This document shows positions 35,048 to 44,001 of a DNA stretch of 64,000 nucleotides, in pieces. This DNA comes from JAAYOS01 sp050950785. Its GTDB lineage: Bacteria; Bacillota; Clostridia; Oscillospirales; JAAYOS01. The position numbers and the translations under genes were made by a program. Positions within the stretch are counted from its first letter, which is position 1. The number at the start of each line of letters is the position of its first letter. The notes under the pieces are model-generated. The model searched no databases and was not told the DNA's origin. It saw nothing but the letters and a program-made list of their open reading frames with translations. Where the stretch lies: assembly GCA_050950785.1 (NCBI GenBank), contig JBMNIG010000025.1, positions 59,729-123,728 on the forward strand. The letters are read 5' to 3'.

Positions 35048-35503
35048 ATGGACGTTAAAGAACGAACCTCTTATTTAAGAGGCCTTGCAGAAGGAATAAA
35101 TCTAGACGAAAACAATCCTGAGCACAAGCTCATTGCATCATTGATCGATGCTATCGGAGAAATTTCCGATGAGCTGGAAAGCATCCGCTGCCATATGGAC
35201 GCAATCGAACAGGATCTAGAGATGCTTGAAGACGAAGTTGGCCTCATGTCGGATGACTTTGAGGATTTTCTGTCAGATGATTATGATGACGAACATGAAT
35301 GTGGGCACGGCTGCTGCTGTGAAGGCGACGAATTTGACACCCTTGAGTTGGATTGTCCTGCATGTGGGGAGTCAATCGACATAGACGAAGAGATGTTCTC
35401 CAGTGGCCGCTTTTCATGCCCACACTGCAGCGAGTCGCTGGAAATCGATATGGGTGATGATGACGACTGCTTCTGCGATGATGACAAAGCAGATGAAGAA
35501 TAG
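35048..35503 (+). CDS. CD1247 N-terminal domain-containing protein with zinc ribbon
   Basis: 151 residues, very acidic. The N terminus (YLRGLAEGINLDENNPEHKLI) and the helical region EISDELESI match the small clostridial CD1247 family. A Cys/His-rich stretch (HECGHGCCCEGDEF) and a zinc ribbon, CPACG and CPHCS, follow, then an Asp-rich tail. The function is unknown. It lies 19 bases after efp, as in other Clostridia. ATG 35048 is chosen because GGAG is 7 bases upstream. Confidence 0.85.
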   Translation: MDVKERTSYLRGLAEGINLDENNPEHKLIASLIDAIGEISDELESIRCHMDAIEQDLEMLEDEVGLMSDDFEDFLSDDYDDEHECGHGCCCEGDEFDTLELDCPACGESIDIDEEMFSSGRFSCPHCSESLEIDMGDDDDCFCDDDKADEE

Positions 35504-35563
35504 AAAATCCATAGTAGTGTAAAATCTGTGTCAACAATGAATTGACATTTTTGGTATCCTGAA

Positions 35564-35602
35564 AAACGATTCTCTGTGGGGTTTACTCCTGGAGGATCGT
35601 TT
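35564..35602 (+). terminator. Terminator of the efp operon
   Basis: AAACGATTCTC (35564-35574) pairs with GAGGATCGTTT (35592-35602), an 11-bp stem with one G-U pair, followed by CTTGTTAAT. It sits about 60 bases after the last stop. The remaining bases up to 35660 show nothing recognisable. Confidence 0.65.
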
Positions 35603-35663
35603 CTTGTTAATAAATTTGGGTTAGAGGTACTATTGACTCTAGAGGTCAGATATATGCCATGAA

Positions 35664-35711
35664 AATGGACGCGTCCTTAAGGTATTCAAAACCTTTTTAG
35701 ACACGTCCATT
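35664..35711 (-). terminator. Terminator of the hydratase gene
   Basis: AATGGACG (35664-35671) and CGTCCATT (35704-35711) form the outer stem. An inner AAGGT/ACCTT stem (within 35679-35696) continues it. On the minus strand it ends in TTTTC and lies 27 bases after the hydratase stop. Confidence 0.65.
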
Positions 35712-35737
35712 ATCAGTTACAATATTTTTTTATTTAC

Positions 35738-37999
35738 TTAGTTTGCATAATAGTTTATCAAACACCCGGCAAGGATTATATCCCGTTCTTCCTTTGTGAT
35801 ACCGGGTAGCTTCAGTGTGATTTTTGTGATCTTATCCCCTTGAATAAGGTCTGCTGAAATCTCAGTGTCCCCGTCCTCCAGAGCTTTACGGATATTTGGG
35901 ACAGCGATCCTGTCACCCGGTGCTATACCATATGTATCCGCTTTGTCAAGGGTAAACGGGAGCATGCCCCAGTTGATAACATTTGAGCGGTAGCGCTTTG
36001 TGGCATAATCTCCGGTAATGTTTGCAACGCCACCGAGGACTCTTTGACATGATGCGGCTTGCTCACGAGCAGAACCATCTCCGGGTTTGAGAGCAAACAC
36101 AGCAGAGCCAATGCCCCAGGTCTTACAATCACGATTTTCAAGATATTGTGACAAAGATTCGGACAACTGTAAAGGAGCGGTATCAGACAAGAGATAGCTT
36201 CTGCGCTCAAGTTCAAGAGAATGGATATCTTTAGCCCTCTCTACATATTGCGGATCCTTACGTGAAAGCGCAAAAGATGACAACTTTATGGGATTTGAGC
36301 GATATGATGAGGTCTCACCAGAGGGTATAAGTTCATCAGTTGTTGTAACAGGGTCATAGATAGCCGAGGCGATACCGATTAGGAGGTTTTCAGGGAGTGG
36401 TATTTGCTCAGGCCAGTCGGCAATATTTGGTCCGAAAACAAGTTTTGTATCAGGAGCTGGATTGCCATATCCATAATAAACCCGGTTTTTATACGGAGCA
36501 TCATTAAATGTGTAGTCGGTTTCGACAGAGTCTTGAGGTGGATTGTCAAGCTCAGTTGCAGATGTCAGGATACCGCCGTTTAAGGCTGTGGCAGCTATCG
36601 ATCTGGCATCCATAAGCGCAACATACGATATTTGACCGTCGGAGGGCTTTGACCCTTCTCTGTTGGGGAAGTTTCTTGTGGCATGACGAATAGAAAAACC
36701 GCCATTTCCGGGCACATCTCCGGCTCCAAAGCAAGGTCCACAGAAAGCAGAACGTATTATGGCGCCTGAGTTCATCAATGAGGTCAAAGTGCCGTTTTCG
36801 GTAAGTCGAATCATCATGGGTTGGCTTGCGGGATAGACCGACAGGGAAAAGCCGCTGCTGCCTATGGATGAACCGTTAAGTATTTCGGCCATGCGAATTA
36901 TGTTTGTATATAGGCCTCCGGAGCATCCCCCAACAAAGGCCTGATCGACTACGAATTTTCCGTCACGGATTTTTGAGCGCAGCGATTCGATGGGGGATTT
37001 CAGGTTCATCAATTGTGCTGCGTCTGCATCTACTTTGGCAAGTATGTCCTCTGTATTTTCTTTGAATTCTCTAATCGTGTAGCAGTTGGACGGATGGAAG
37101 GGAAGGGCGATCATCGGCTCTATCTTATCAAGATCAACAACTATAGCGCCATCATAGCAGGCTCCTTCAGAGGGGTTTAGCTCGATATAATCATTGGGCC
37201 TGCCGTGTATCTCAAGAAATTCGCGCACATATCGATCGGTGCGCCAAACTGAGCTGAGACATGTTGACTCGGTCGTCATGACATCGATGCCAAATCTGTA
37301 GTCCATTGAAAGGTTGGAGACACCGGGTCCGATGAACTCAAGAACCTTGTTTTTGACAAACTCATTTTTGAATGTGGCCTGGATAATGGCAAGGGCTACG
37401 TCCTGTGGACCCACACCCGGTTTCGGTTTGCCTTCAAGCCAAACTGCTATGACCTCAGGGTATTTGATGTCATATGTACGATTTAGCAGCTGTTTTACAA
37501 GTTCGGGTCCGCCCTCGCCAACGGAAAGAGTGCCGGTTGGGCCATATCGCGTGTGACTGTCGGAGGCAAGAATCATTTTGCCTGATCCGGCGTGCTGCTC
37601 ACGCATATATTGATGGATCACGGCAAGATGTGCGGGCACGAACTCTCCGCCGTATTTCTTAGCAGCAGACAGACCGAAGAGATGATCGTCTTCATTAATA
37701 GTACCACCAACTGCACACAGACTGTTATGGCAGTTAGTGAGCACATACGGGATGGGAAAGCTTTCAAGTCCGCTGGCTCGTGCGGTCTGAATTATCCCAA
37801 CATATGTAATATCATGTGAAGCTATTGCGTCAAAACGCAACCGCAGGTCTTCCATATCATCAGATGTATTATGGGATGAGAGTATTGAGTACGTGATTGT
37901 TCCGGATCTCCCTGAGATGGCCTCTGCAAATGATTGGAATAACGCAGGACTCAACTTACCGTTGACAAGCTGCATTTTGTTTTGAACTATCCTTATCAA
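35738..37999 (-). CDS. Aconitase-family hydratase (YbhJ-like)
   Basis: 753 residues, the same length as E. coli YbhJ. The [4Fe-4S] cysteines appear as TNCHNSLCAVGG, VGGCSGG and FCGPCFGAGD. SDSHTRYGPTGTLSVGEGG and the GFSIRHATRNFPNREG segment are further aconitase family signatures. The C-terminal swivel domain is present (DYATKRYRSNVINWGMLPF). The substrate is uncertain: classical aconitase, a homoaconitase-type enzyme or another hydroxy-acid hydratase. The TTG start at 37999 is preceded by AAAGGAGGAG. It is monocistronic. Confidence 0.85.
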   Translation of the reverse strand: MIRIVQNKMQLVNGKLSPALFQSFAEAISGRSGTITYSILSSHNTSDDMEDLRLRFDAIASHDITYVGIIQTARASGLESFPIPYVLTNCHNSLCAVGGTINEDDHLFGLSAAKKYGGEFVPAHLAVIHQYMREQHAGSGKMILASDSHTRYGPTGTLSVGEGGPELVKQLLNRTYDIKYPEVIAVWLEGKPKPGVGPQDVALAIIQATFKNEFVKNKVLEFIGPGVSNLSMDYRFGIDVMTTESTCLSSVWRTDRYVREFLEIHGRPNDYIELNPSEGACYDGAIVVDLDKIEPMIALPFHPSNCYTIREFKENTEDILAKVDADAAQLMNLKSPIESLRSKIRDGKFVVDQAFVGGCSGGLYTNIIRMAEILNGSSIGSSGFSLSVYPASQPMMIRLTENGTLTSLMNSGAIIRSAFCGPCFGAGDVPGNGGFSIRHATRNFPNREGSKPSDGQISYVALMDARSIAATALNGGILTSATELDNPPQDSVETDYTFNDAPYKNRVYYGYGNPAPDTKLVFGPNIADWPEQIPLPENLLIGIASAIYDPVTTTDELIPSGETSSYRSNPIKLSSFALSRKDPQYVERAKDIHSLELERRSYLLSDTAPLQLSESLSQYLENRDCKTWGIGSAVFALKPGDGSAREQAASCQRVLGGVANITGDYATKRYRSNVINWGMLPFTLDKADTYGIAPGDRIAVPNIRKALEDGDTEISADLIQGDKITKITLKLPGITKEERDIILAGCLINYYAN

Positions 38000-38200
38000 T
38001 AGGGCTCCTCCTTTATGCTTTATTCAATATGTAGTTGATTTCAAACTTCAGTTATCAGTAGTTGAAAAGATCACACCTAGGATTTTACTAACAAACACTT
38101 CAATGATTTATTATATCATCATATTAATATCACGGCAAGACCGGATCGCTGCCAATGAAATAACTTCGACTTAAGTTCGATCAGTCAATAACGATCATCT

Positions 38201-39448
38201 TTACAGACGACTTCGATAAAAACCGGAGGAGTTTGGTTTATTACGATTCTTCTCGATCATATAAATGAGGGAAGCAGTGAGAAGGATAATCGCAAGGAGC
38301 ATAAACACAGCTCCCATTTTTATGCCAATACCTCCTCCAAAAAGATAAGCATGGTATCCGGTCCATGAGCCAAGCTGGACAAGTATGGGCACCGGAATGA
38401 GCCATGGGCAAACAAAGGCTGACACGATTGAAAGAACATCTGATATATAAAAATATCGTTCATGCATCGAAGGCAGCAAAAAGGGTACTGAAAGAGAGAT
38501 AAGTGTAGCAGCGACTATAATGGTCTTCAGAGTCAAACTATCACGGCGCACAAGTAAATATGCTAGTAAAACCAAAAGAAAGGCGAATGCTGCCGCAATA
38601 CCCAAAGTTGAATAGAATGTGGTATATGTCAGCTTATCAAAAAAGGCATAGACAGAAGGAGCATTTAGTGTAAGGAATTTGCTGTACGATTCAACTTGGC
38701 TAGTATATATCAGTATTGCATCCGCAATAGGTCTTCCCATAAGTGCAGCAGGTATAAATAAAATAAAATATACCAGTGGGAACACAAATAAGTGCCGGAT
38801 CTTTATTTTGCCTGTAAATAGAAAGACTGCGTAAATCGGCAACAGAAAAACGATCTGCAGTTTGAATGAAAATGCAATAGCAGCCATAGCTACCGACAAG
38901 ACCGGCCTATCTTTTATAGCGAAATAAAGTGCAAGGAGTCCGAATGCTGAATAAATCGAATCACATTGTCCCCACATTGCCGAGTTGACGACAACGGTAG
39001 GCAGCAACAATACTGCAAAAAATGTGATGAGTCCCAAGTCATTTCGCTTTGTAATAGAAGTTATGATCTTCATTGCAGCAAATGCCAAGACAATATCGAA
39101 CAGAATTGAAAGAACCTTGATCAAATACAGGTCATTTACCGGTATATATGAAAATAGAGCCAGAAAATACAAATATGGAACATTGTAATCTCCGATACTT
39201 TGACCTAGAGCTGCAAAGCCTCCGTTTTCACGAAAAAACTCCACCCAATGTTTTAGAAAATACTTATAGTCATCTGAAATAAAATCAAGAAAAAGGTAAC
39301 GTATCATCAAAGCTATCAGTAACCCGATAACAGCAATTATTATTAAGTTTGACTTCTTTATTGGTCCGTATGAATTCAACTCTTTTTTGTTATAATTATT
39401 GTGAAATGATCTATGGAGAGGCTGACTCAATGTAATCTTTCCCTTCAT
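38201..39448 (-). CDS. GT-C type membrane glycosyltransferase
   Basis: 415 residues with about nine to eleven transmembrane helices. A short basic N terminus is followed by a first helix and an extracellular acidic loop, FLDFISDDYKYFLKHWVEF, where GT-C enzymes carry their catalytic Asp. SAMWGQCDSIYSAFGLLAL and FSFKLQIVFLLP match mannosyltransferase-like (GT87/GT39-like) proteins. Such enzymes use polyprenyl-phosphate sugars. The acceptor is unknown and no other glycan genes are adjacent. The ATG has weak RBS context. Confidence 0.75.
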   Translation of the reverse strand: MKGKITLSQPLHRSFHNNYNKKELNSYGPIKKSNLIIIAVIGLLIALMIRYLFLDFISDDYKYFLKHWVEFFRENGGFAALGQSIGDYNVPYLYFLALFSYIPVNDLYLIKVLSILFDIVLAFAAMKIITSITKRNDLGLITFFAVLLLPTVVVNSAMWGQCDSIYSAFGLLALYFAIKDRPVLSVAMAAIAFSFKLQIVFLLPIYAVFLFTGKIKIRHLFVFPLVYFILFIPAALMGRPIADAILIYTSQVESYSKFLTLNAPSVYAFFDKLTYTTFYSTLGIAAAFAFLLVLLAYLLVRRDSLTLKTIIVAATLISLSVPFLLPSMHERYFYISDVLSIVSAFVCPWLIPVPILVQLGSWTGYHAYLFGGGIGIKMGAVFMLLAIILLTASLIYMIEKNRNKPNSSGFYRSRL

Positions 39449-39594
39449 TGAACTTCTGTGTTTTGATCTTTCTGCGCATAAAACACCGCATGTCGGATTT
39501 TAACCTGTTAAACATAATTATATACGAGATGCTTATGCCACGCAAACAATATTGCGGGCCATCAATGAGTTTTGCTCTTTTAATCGACATGTTT

Positions 39595-39624
39595 TTGTGA
39601 TATACTATCAACAACTTACATAAT
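39595..39624 (+). promoter_or_regulatory. Promoter of rlmB
   Basis: TTGTGA (39595-39600), 18-base spacer and CATAAT (39619-39624), 45 bases upstream of the start codon. The rest of the 220-base gap from 39449 holds no recognisable gene. Confidence 0.5.
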
Positions 39625-39668
39625 ATGCAATCCTTACCCGGTTACATAATACGCGATGGGGGTTCTAA

Positions 39669-40466
39669 ATGGATAAAGAAAAAAGAAATCACCGGGGAAA
39701 CAAGAACACCGATCCGGAGGTCGCAGCCGATGGTGTTGTAGAAGGCCGTAACCCTGTTATGGAAGCACTGAAAGCCGGTCGCAAAGTAGACAAGCTTTTT
39801 GTGATAGAAGGTTCCCGCAGTGCTTTGATCCAGGAGATCATAAGCAGGGCAAGAGACACTGGAGCGGTAATTGTTGAAACAGACCGTAGAAGGCTCGATG
39901 CAATGAGCGTTACCAGGTCACATCAAGGAGTAATTGCTTTCATTCCGGTCAGAGAGTATTCGTCGATCGAAGAAGTATTGGAGACCGTACGCAATACCGG
40001 AAAGACTCCGTTACTTGTTGTGTGTGACCATATAGAAGACCCTAACAACCTTGGTGCCATAATTCGCACTGCTGAAGCGTCAGGTGCTGATGCTGTTGTA
40101 ATACCAAAGCGCAGATCCGCCGGGTTGACAGCCACAGTATCAAAGGCCTCTGCAGGAGCTTTGGAACACATGAAAGTAATAAAGGTATCTAATATAGCTA
40201 ATTTTTTGCGCAAGATAAAGCAATATGGTATCTGGGTATTTGGAATGTCCATGGACGGCGACAAAACAATTTATGAAGCAGACTTTACACTTCCGGCGGC
40301 GATCGTTGTTGGTTCGGAAGGGGAAGGTATCAGTAATACAGCACTAAAGGAGTGCGATTTTTTAACATCGATTCCTATGGTTGGAGCTGTCTCGTCGCTA
40401 AACGCTTCTGCCGCAGCAGCAGTGGTCTTATATGAAGCGGTCAGGCAGCGAATGGATATTGGATGA
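39669..40466 (+). CDS. rlmB: 23S rRNA (guanosine-2'-O-)-methyltransferase RlmB family
   Basis: SPOUT ribose methyltransferase, 265 residues, methylating the equivalent of G2251 in E. coli 23S rRNA. An N-terminal L30e-like substrate domain (VVEGRNPVMEALKAGRKVDKLFV) is followed by knot motifs: motif 1 CDHIEDPNNLGAIIRTAEASG, motif 2 VVGSEGEGIS and motif 3 IPMVGAVSSLNASAAAAVVLYE. All are intact, unlike the broken relative at 8.4-9.2 kb. GGGGGT precedes the ATG. Confidence 0.93.
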   Translation: MDKEKRNHRGNKNTDPEVAADGVVEGRNPVMEALKAGRKVDKLFVIEGSRSALIQEIISRARDTGAVIVETDRRRLDAMSVTRSHQGVIAFIPVREYSSIEEVLETVRNTGKTPLLVVCDHIEDPNNLGAIIRTAEASGADAVVIPKRRSAGLTATVSKASAGALEHMKVIKVSNIANFLRKIKQYGIWVFGMSMDGDKTIYEADFTLPAAIVVGSEGEGISNTALKECDFLTSIPMVGAVSSLNASAAAAVVLYEAVRQRMDIG

Positions 40467-40523
40467 GTAGTATCAGCGGTACAGTGTTGAGCTGTATAAA
40501 AAATTCAGCGATGGGTGAGACGG

Positions 40524-43145
40524 ATGTCGGAGTTTAACAAGGATTACCTAATTGAAAACGAACGCATGCTTTCCGGTGAAACAGACAGAAATGTCGAACA
40601 GAAACAAACCGGAAGCGATAGCGAAGGTAAGCGAGTTGTCCCCAACTCCTTTATTAAGGAAGATATGGATGGAAATGCATCCGTCGATTCGGCAGACCTG
40701 TTGATCGAAGAAATACTAAGAGAATTTTCCTCTATTCGCAGTAGTAAGAAAGTTGAAGAGGAAGAGCTTGATGATGAAGTAGCGAAAATACTCAAATCTG
40801 TTCAGGAGAGCCTGGATTTGGAAAAGGAACGGGATGATGCTTCAAGTATCCTCGCTGTCAATGGTTCAGATGAGGATGCGAGTTTACATAATACTCAGTT
40901 TACTTCCCAACAAGGCTCAAATACAACAATAGATCCATTAGTTAACGATAACACTCAGATAAACAATACGGAATCGGAACCCTCAAATGAAAATGGTTCC
41001 ACAAAGGATACAGCACCCTCGCAAAAGGTTCAGGTTGTCAAGGAAAATGACGAAAGCCCAATTTTCGGCGATGATTTTGCCAAGTACTTTGGACCGGCTG
41101 CCGGTTTGGCCGCAGAGATCGAAATAAATGAAGTTGATGAAGATATTTTTGAAGAAGAGGGCAAAAAGCGCAGTAAGCGTATTGGCAGAAAGAGACGGTC
41201 GAAGAGGCATAAGGGACATCATCAACAACTGTCATATGAAGAGCTTGATGACACAAAAGAAATATCAACGAGTCATGATGACCAAGATAGTGTCAAGCAA
41301 CTCAAGCCTATAGATGAAGACGAATCTTTAGATGTCAGTGATCCTGAAGACAATTCTGAAGACTTCAGTGATGAAAGGAAAAAACCCTTTAGGTTTTGGA
41401 AAAGACGAAACATTCATGAAAACAGCACCGAAATAGATACCCTAGAGGAAGAGGAAGAATACGGCGGACTCCGGGAACGACCGGAGGAAATCACCGACCA
41501 AAGCCCAAGTGAAGCCGCAAAGGCTTTAATCGACTACATGGGACTTATCCGGCTTAGATTACTTGCAGGTGCTCTCTTCTGTGTTGTTCTTATTTACATA
41601 AACATAGCTCCGAAAGTTGGTCTGTTTCTACCAAAATCACTCACTTATGTAAGAAACCCATATCTATACCTTTTTGTAGGAGCATGCCTTCTAGTTCTCA
41701 TAATGATCATGTGTGTAAAGACAGTGGCCACAGGCTTGCGGGATCTCATTTTCTTAAAGCCCAATATGGAGACTGTGGTAACACTTTCTTGCTTTATGTC
41801 ACTGATACATACGGTAAGTATTTTGCTCTTACCAAAGTGGGAAGGTTACTTCCCTTATAGTGCTATAAGCGCGACATCACTGATGTTTGCCGAGTACTAT
41901 CGGTACAAATGCCAGGTTGCTCATGTGCGCACATTCAAGACGGTATCTGCAATGTCCAGACCTTATATCGTAACATACGAAAATGCCACCTATTGTGGAG
42001 AGGACGCGGTTGTAAAGTATAAAGCTGCTAAGCCGCAATACTTTGTTTATCAAACCGAAAAACAGGATCTGGCAAGAAAGGTTTGGTCATACGCAGCTCC
42101 ACTAGTAATTGTACTTGCTCTAGTCTGTTCATTGGTCTCAACGGTTGGAAAAGGCCAACCACATCGTTTTATATGGTCCCTGTCAGGGATGATGGCAGCC
42201 GCTGCTCCCTTTTCACTCTGCCTTTCTTATAATTTGCCGTTTTACAAAGCAGCACGTCACCTGGGTATGATGGGACACTCAATAGCGGGATGGAGCGCAG
42301 CTGAGGAGTTGTCATCAGTAGAAAACGTCATCATTTCCGACACAGATCTATTCCCGCCCGGAAGTATAGTACTGAACGGACTGAAAATTTATGGCGGATA
42401 CGCTGTTGACAAAGTTATTTCCTATTCAGCAAGTCTCATTGCCGCCTCGGGAGCAGGCACGACAAAGCCATTTCTTGATCTGCTGCACGACCAGGCTTCA
42501 ACTCTTCAAAAGGTAGTCGCTTTCAAGTACTATGAAAACGGTGGGATCGGTGGGGAGATCAACGGTGAAAGTGTCATAGCCGGTAACGCATCATTTATGT
42601 TGCGCACAGGGATCCGCCTTCCGCAGGATGTAAATCTCAAATATGCTATTTATATTGCGATCAATCACGAGCTTGCCGGCATATTTGCAGTCAATTACAA
42701 CGTCAATCCCGGCATCAAGAAAGCTCTCAATGTATTAAATAATAACGGATTAAATCCGATACTGGCAATTCGCGATTTTAACATCACGCCATCCATGATA
42801 GAGTCAAAATTCAATATTTCGAGCGACACCGCAGACTATCCACCGATAGAGGATCGCCTTGCTCTTTCCAACCCGGATCGTATCTATACTTCAAGACCGC
42901 TGGCAGCTATCGGAAGGGAAGGATTGGCCCATTATGCTGAATGTGTTGTATGTGCAAGGAATCTTAGAAAATCGACCCGCACATGCATTGCCATTACACT
43001 TGCAAGCACTGTTATTGGAATGCTACTGATGTTTTATTTGATGTATACTTTTGCTCCTGTTCAGGCCACACCTTTTAACCTGCTACTGTATATGGCCTTT
43101 TGGCTTGTCCCAAATCTTATAGCCGCCAGGTGGGTAAGGTTGTAA
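40524..43145 (+). CDS. Large acidic membrane protein resembling a catalytically dead P-type ATPase
   Basis: 873 residues. Residues 1-330 are acidic and low-complexity. Membrane helices follow near 340-365, 380-402, 417-440 and 520-545. Then comes a segment that aligns by eye with P1B ATPases: AAAAPFSLCLSYNLP at the intramembrane Cys-Pro-Cys site and VIISDTDLFPPG at the DKTGT site, with Ser where the phosphorylated Asp should be. Later GGIGGEINGESVIAGNASFM resembles the nucleotide-binding domain and ILAIRDFNITPSMIES resembles the TGD motif (only Asp and Thr kept). GDGxNDxP is missing, and two helices end the protein. Function unknown. It lies just after rlmB. The start is ATG 40524 or GTG 40515. 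Confidence 0.72.
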   Translation: MSEFNKDYLIENERMLSGETDRNVEQKQTGSDSEGKRVVPNSFIKEDMDGNASVDSADLLIEEILREFSSIRSSKKVEEEELDDEVAKILKSVQESLDLEKERDDASSILAVNGSDEDASLHNTQFTSQQGSNTTIDPLVNDNTQINNTESEPSNENGSTKDTAPSQKVQVVKENDESPIFGDDFAKYFGPAAGLAAEIEINEVDEDIFEEEGKKRSKRIGRKRRSKRHKGHHQQLSYEELDDTKEISTSHDDQDSVKQLKPIDEDESLDVSDPEDNSEDFSDERKKPFRFWKRRNIHENSTEIDTLEEEEEYGGLRERPEEITDQSPSEAAKALIDYMGLIRLRLLAGALFCVVLIYINIAPKVGLFLPKSLTYVRNPYLYLFVGACLLVLIMIMCVKTVATGLRDLIFLKPNMETVVTLSCFMSLIHTVSILLLPKWEGYFPYSAISATSLMFAEYYRYKCQVAHVRTFKTVSAMSRPYIVTYENATYCGEDAVVKYKAAKPQYFVYQTEKQDLARKVWSYAAPLVIVLALVCSLVSTVGKGQPHRFIWSLSGMMAAAAPFSLCLSYNLPFYKAARHLGMMGHSIAGWSAAEELSSVENVIISDTDLFPPGSIVLNGLKIYGGYAVDKVISYSASLIAASGAGTTKPFLDLLHDQASTLQKVVAFKYYENGGIGGEINGESVIAGNASFMLRTGIRLPQDVNLKYAIYIAINHELAGIFAVNYNVNPGIKKALNVLNNNGLNPILAIRDFNITPSMIESKFNISSDTADYPPIEDRLALSNPDRIYTSRPLAAIGREGLAHYAECVVCARNLRKSTRTCIAITLASTVIGMLLMFYLMYTFAPVQATPFNLLLYMAFWLVPNLIAARWVRL

Positions 43146-43167
43146 GAATGATAAAACAAAATAAGAC

Positions 43168-43221
43168 AAGGGTACGGTTCATTTGTCTTTGATCTGACTA
43201 AAAGACAAAGATCGTACCCTT
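43168..43221. terminator. Bidirectional terminator between convergent genes
   Basis: AAGGGTACG (43168-43176) pairs with CGTACCCTT (43213-43221), and an inner TTTGTC/GACAAA stem continues the hairpin. It lies between the P-type ATPase-like gene and convergent traX, so it can serve both. Confidence 0.7.
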
Positions 43222-43245
43222 ATCTGAAGTTTTTCTTTCCATTAA

Positions 43246-43920
43246 CTACATTACAAGGTGACGCAGTAGTGCTATTACTGCAAGATGCGCAGGATAATAT
43301 ATGTAAAAAAAGTAACGCACATCACTACCTCTTCTGAGGTTGTAGACTGAAAGTAAAGGTAAAGTGGCAAGGGTCCCTGCATTTACCAAATAGCTATAGT
43401 TTCTGCTTGAAAAAGATAGTAGTGCGTGAACTGAAAGCTGTATCATAACAACGATGCAAAATGCAATAGCCTGCCTTTTGAAATTTCCCCGAAACCTATA
43501 AAAAATATAGACAAACAACACACCGAAAAGGGACCAATCGCAAAAAACAGAGAACAAAAGAAGAGAAAATGTTAGTAACATCCTCAATATGTTTGACATA
43601 TGGCTTGTCTCTATGGCAAGCAACAAAACGGAAATAGATAGAGTAAACATAACGTTTAGATTCGTTATACCAAATGCAAGCATATAGGGCGCCTGAGATA
43701 TTACAGCAAAGATCAATAATCTTAAAAGGTATTTTTTCACACTTCGCGTATAATGGTATCCTTCTGCAATCAGGAATGCCATAATTGGCATAGTCAGTCG
43801 GCCGATAAGGCGCATCCAAATCTCCGTTGGAAAAAATACCGCGGAGATATGATCGACTGTCATTGCTGCTACAGCTATTAGCTTAAGGGAGAATCCGTCC
43901 AGCTTGTACTTCACATTCAT
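43246..43920 (-). CDS. TraX family membrane protein
   Basis: 224 residues with about six or seven transmembrane helices. The family start LDGFSLKLIAVAAMTVDHISAVFFP is clear, followed by LIGRLTMPIMAFLIAEGYHYTRS. TraX of the F plasmid N-acetylates pilin. Chromosomal Firmicutes members are not part of conjugation modules and may be acyltransferases acting at the membrane. No conjugation genes are present here. ATG 43920 has GGAGGAG upstream on the minus strand. Confidence 0.88.
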   Translation of the reverse strand: MNVKYKLDGFSLKLIAVAAMTVDHISAVFFPTEIWMRLIGRLTMPIMAFLIAEGYHYTRSVKKYLLRLLIFAVISQAPYMLAFGITNLNVMFTLSISVLLLAIETSHMSNILRMLLTFSLLLFSVFCDWSLFGVLFVYIFYRFRGNFKRQAIAFCIVVMIQLSVHALLSFSSRNYSYLVNAGTLATLPLLSVYNLRRGSDVRYFFYIYYPAHLAVIALLRHLVM

Positions 43921-44001
43921 TCTCCTCCAATAGACTTATAATTTGGTGATTTATACATTATTGTCACAATCATAGTGCATTGTTTTACAGATCGCAATGC
44001 A

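Noticed and set aside
35504..35660. Small RNA after the efp operon starting from TTGACA at about 35542
   Set aside because: No -10 element at an acceptable distance; the hairpin there is explained as the operon terminator.
43246..43920. Conjugative element suggested by a TraX family gene
   Set aside because: No relaxase, type IV secretion, integrase or attachment-site genes nearby; chromosomal TraX proteins are common.
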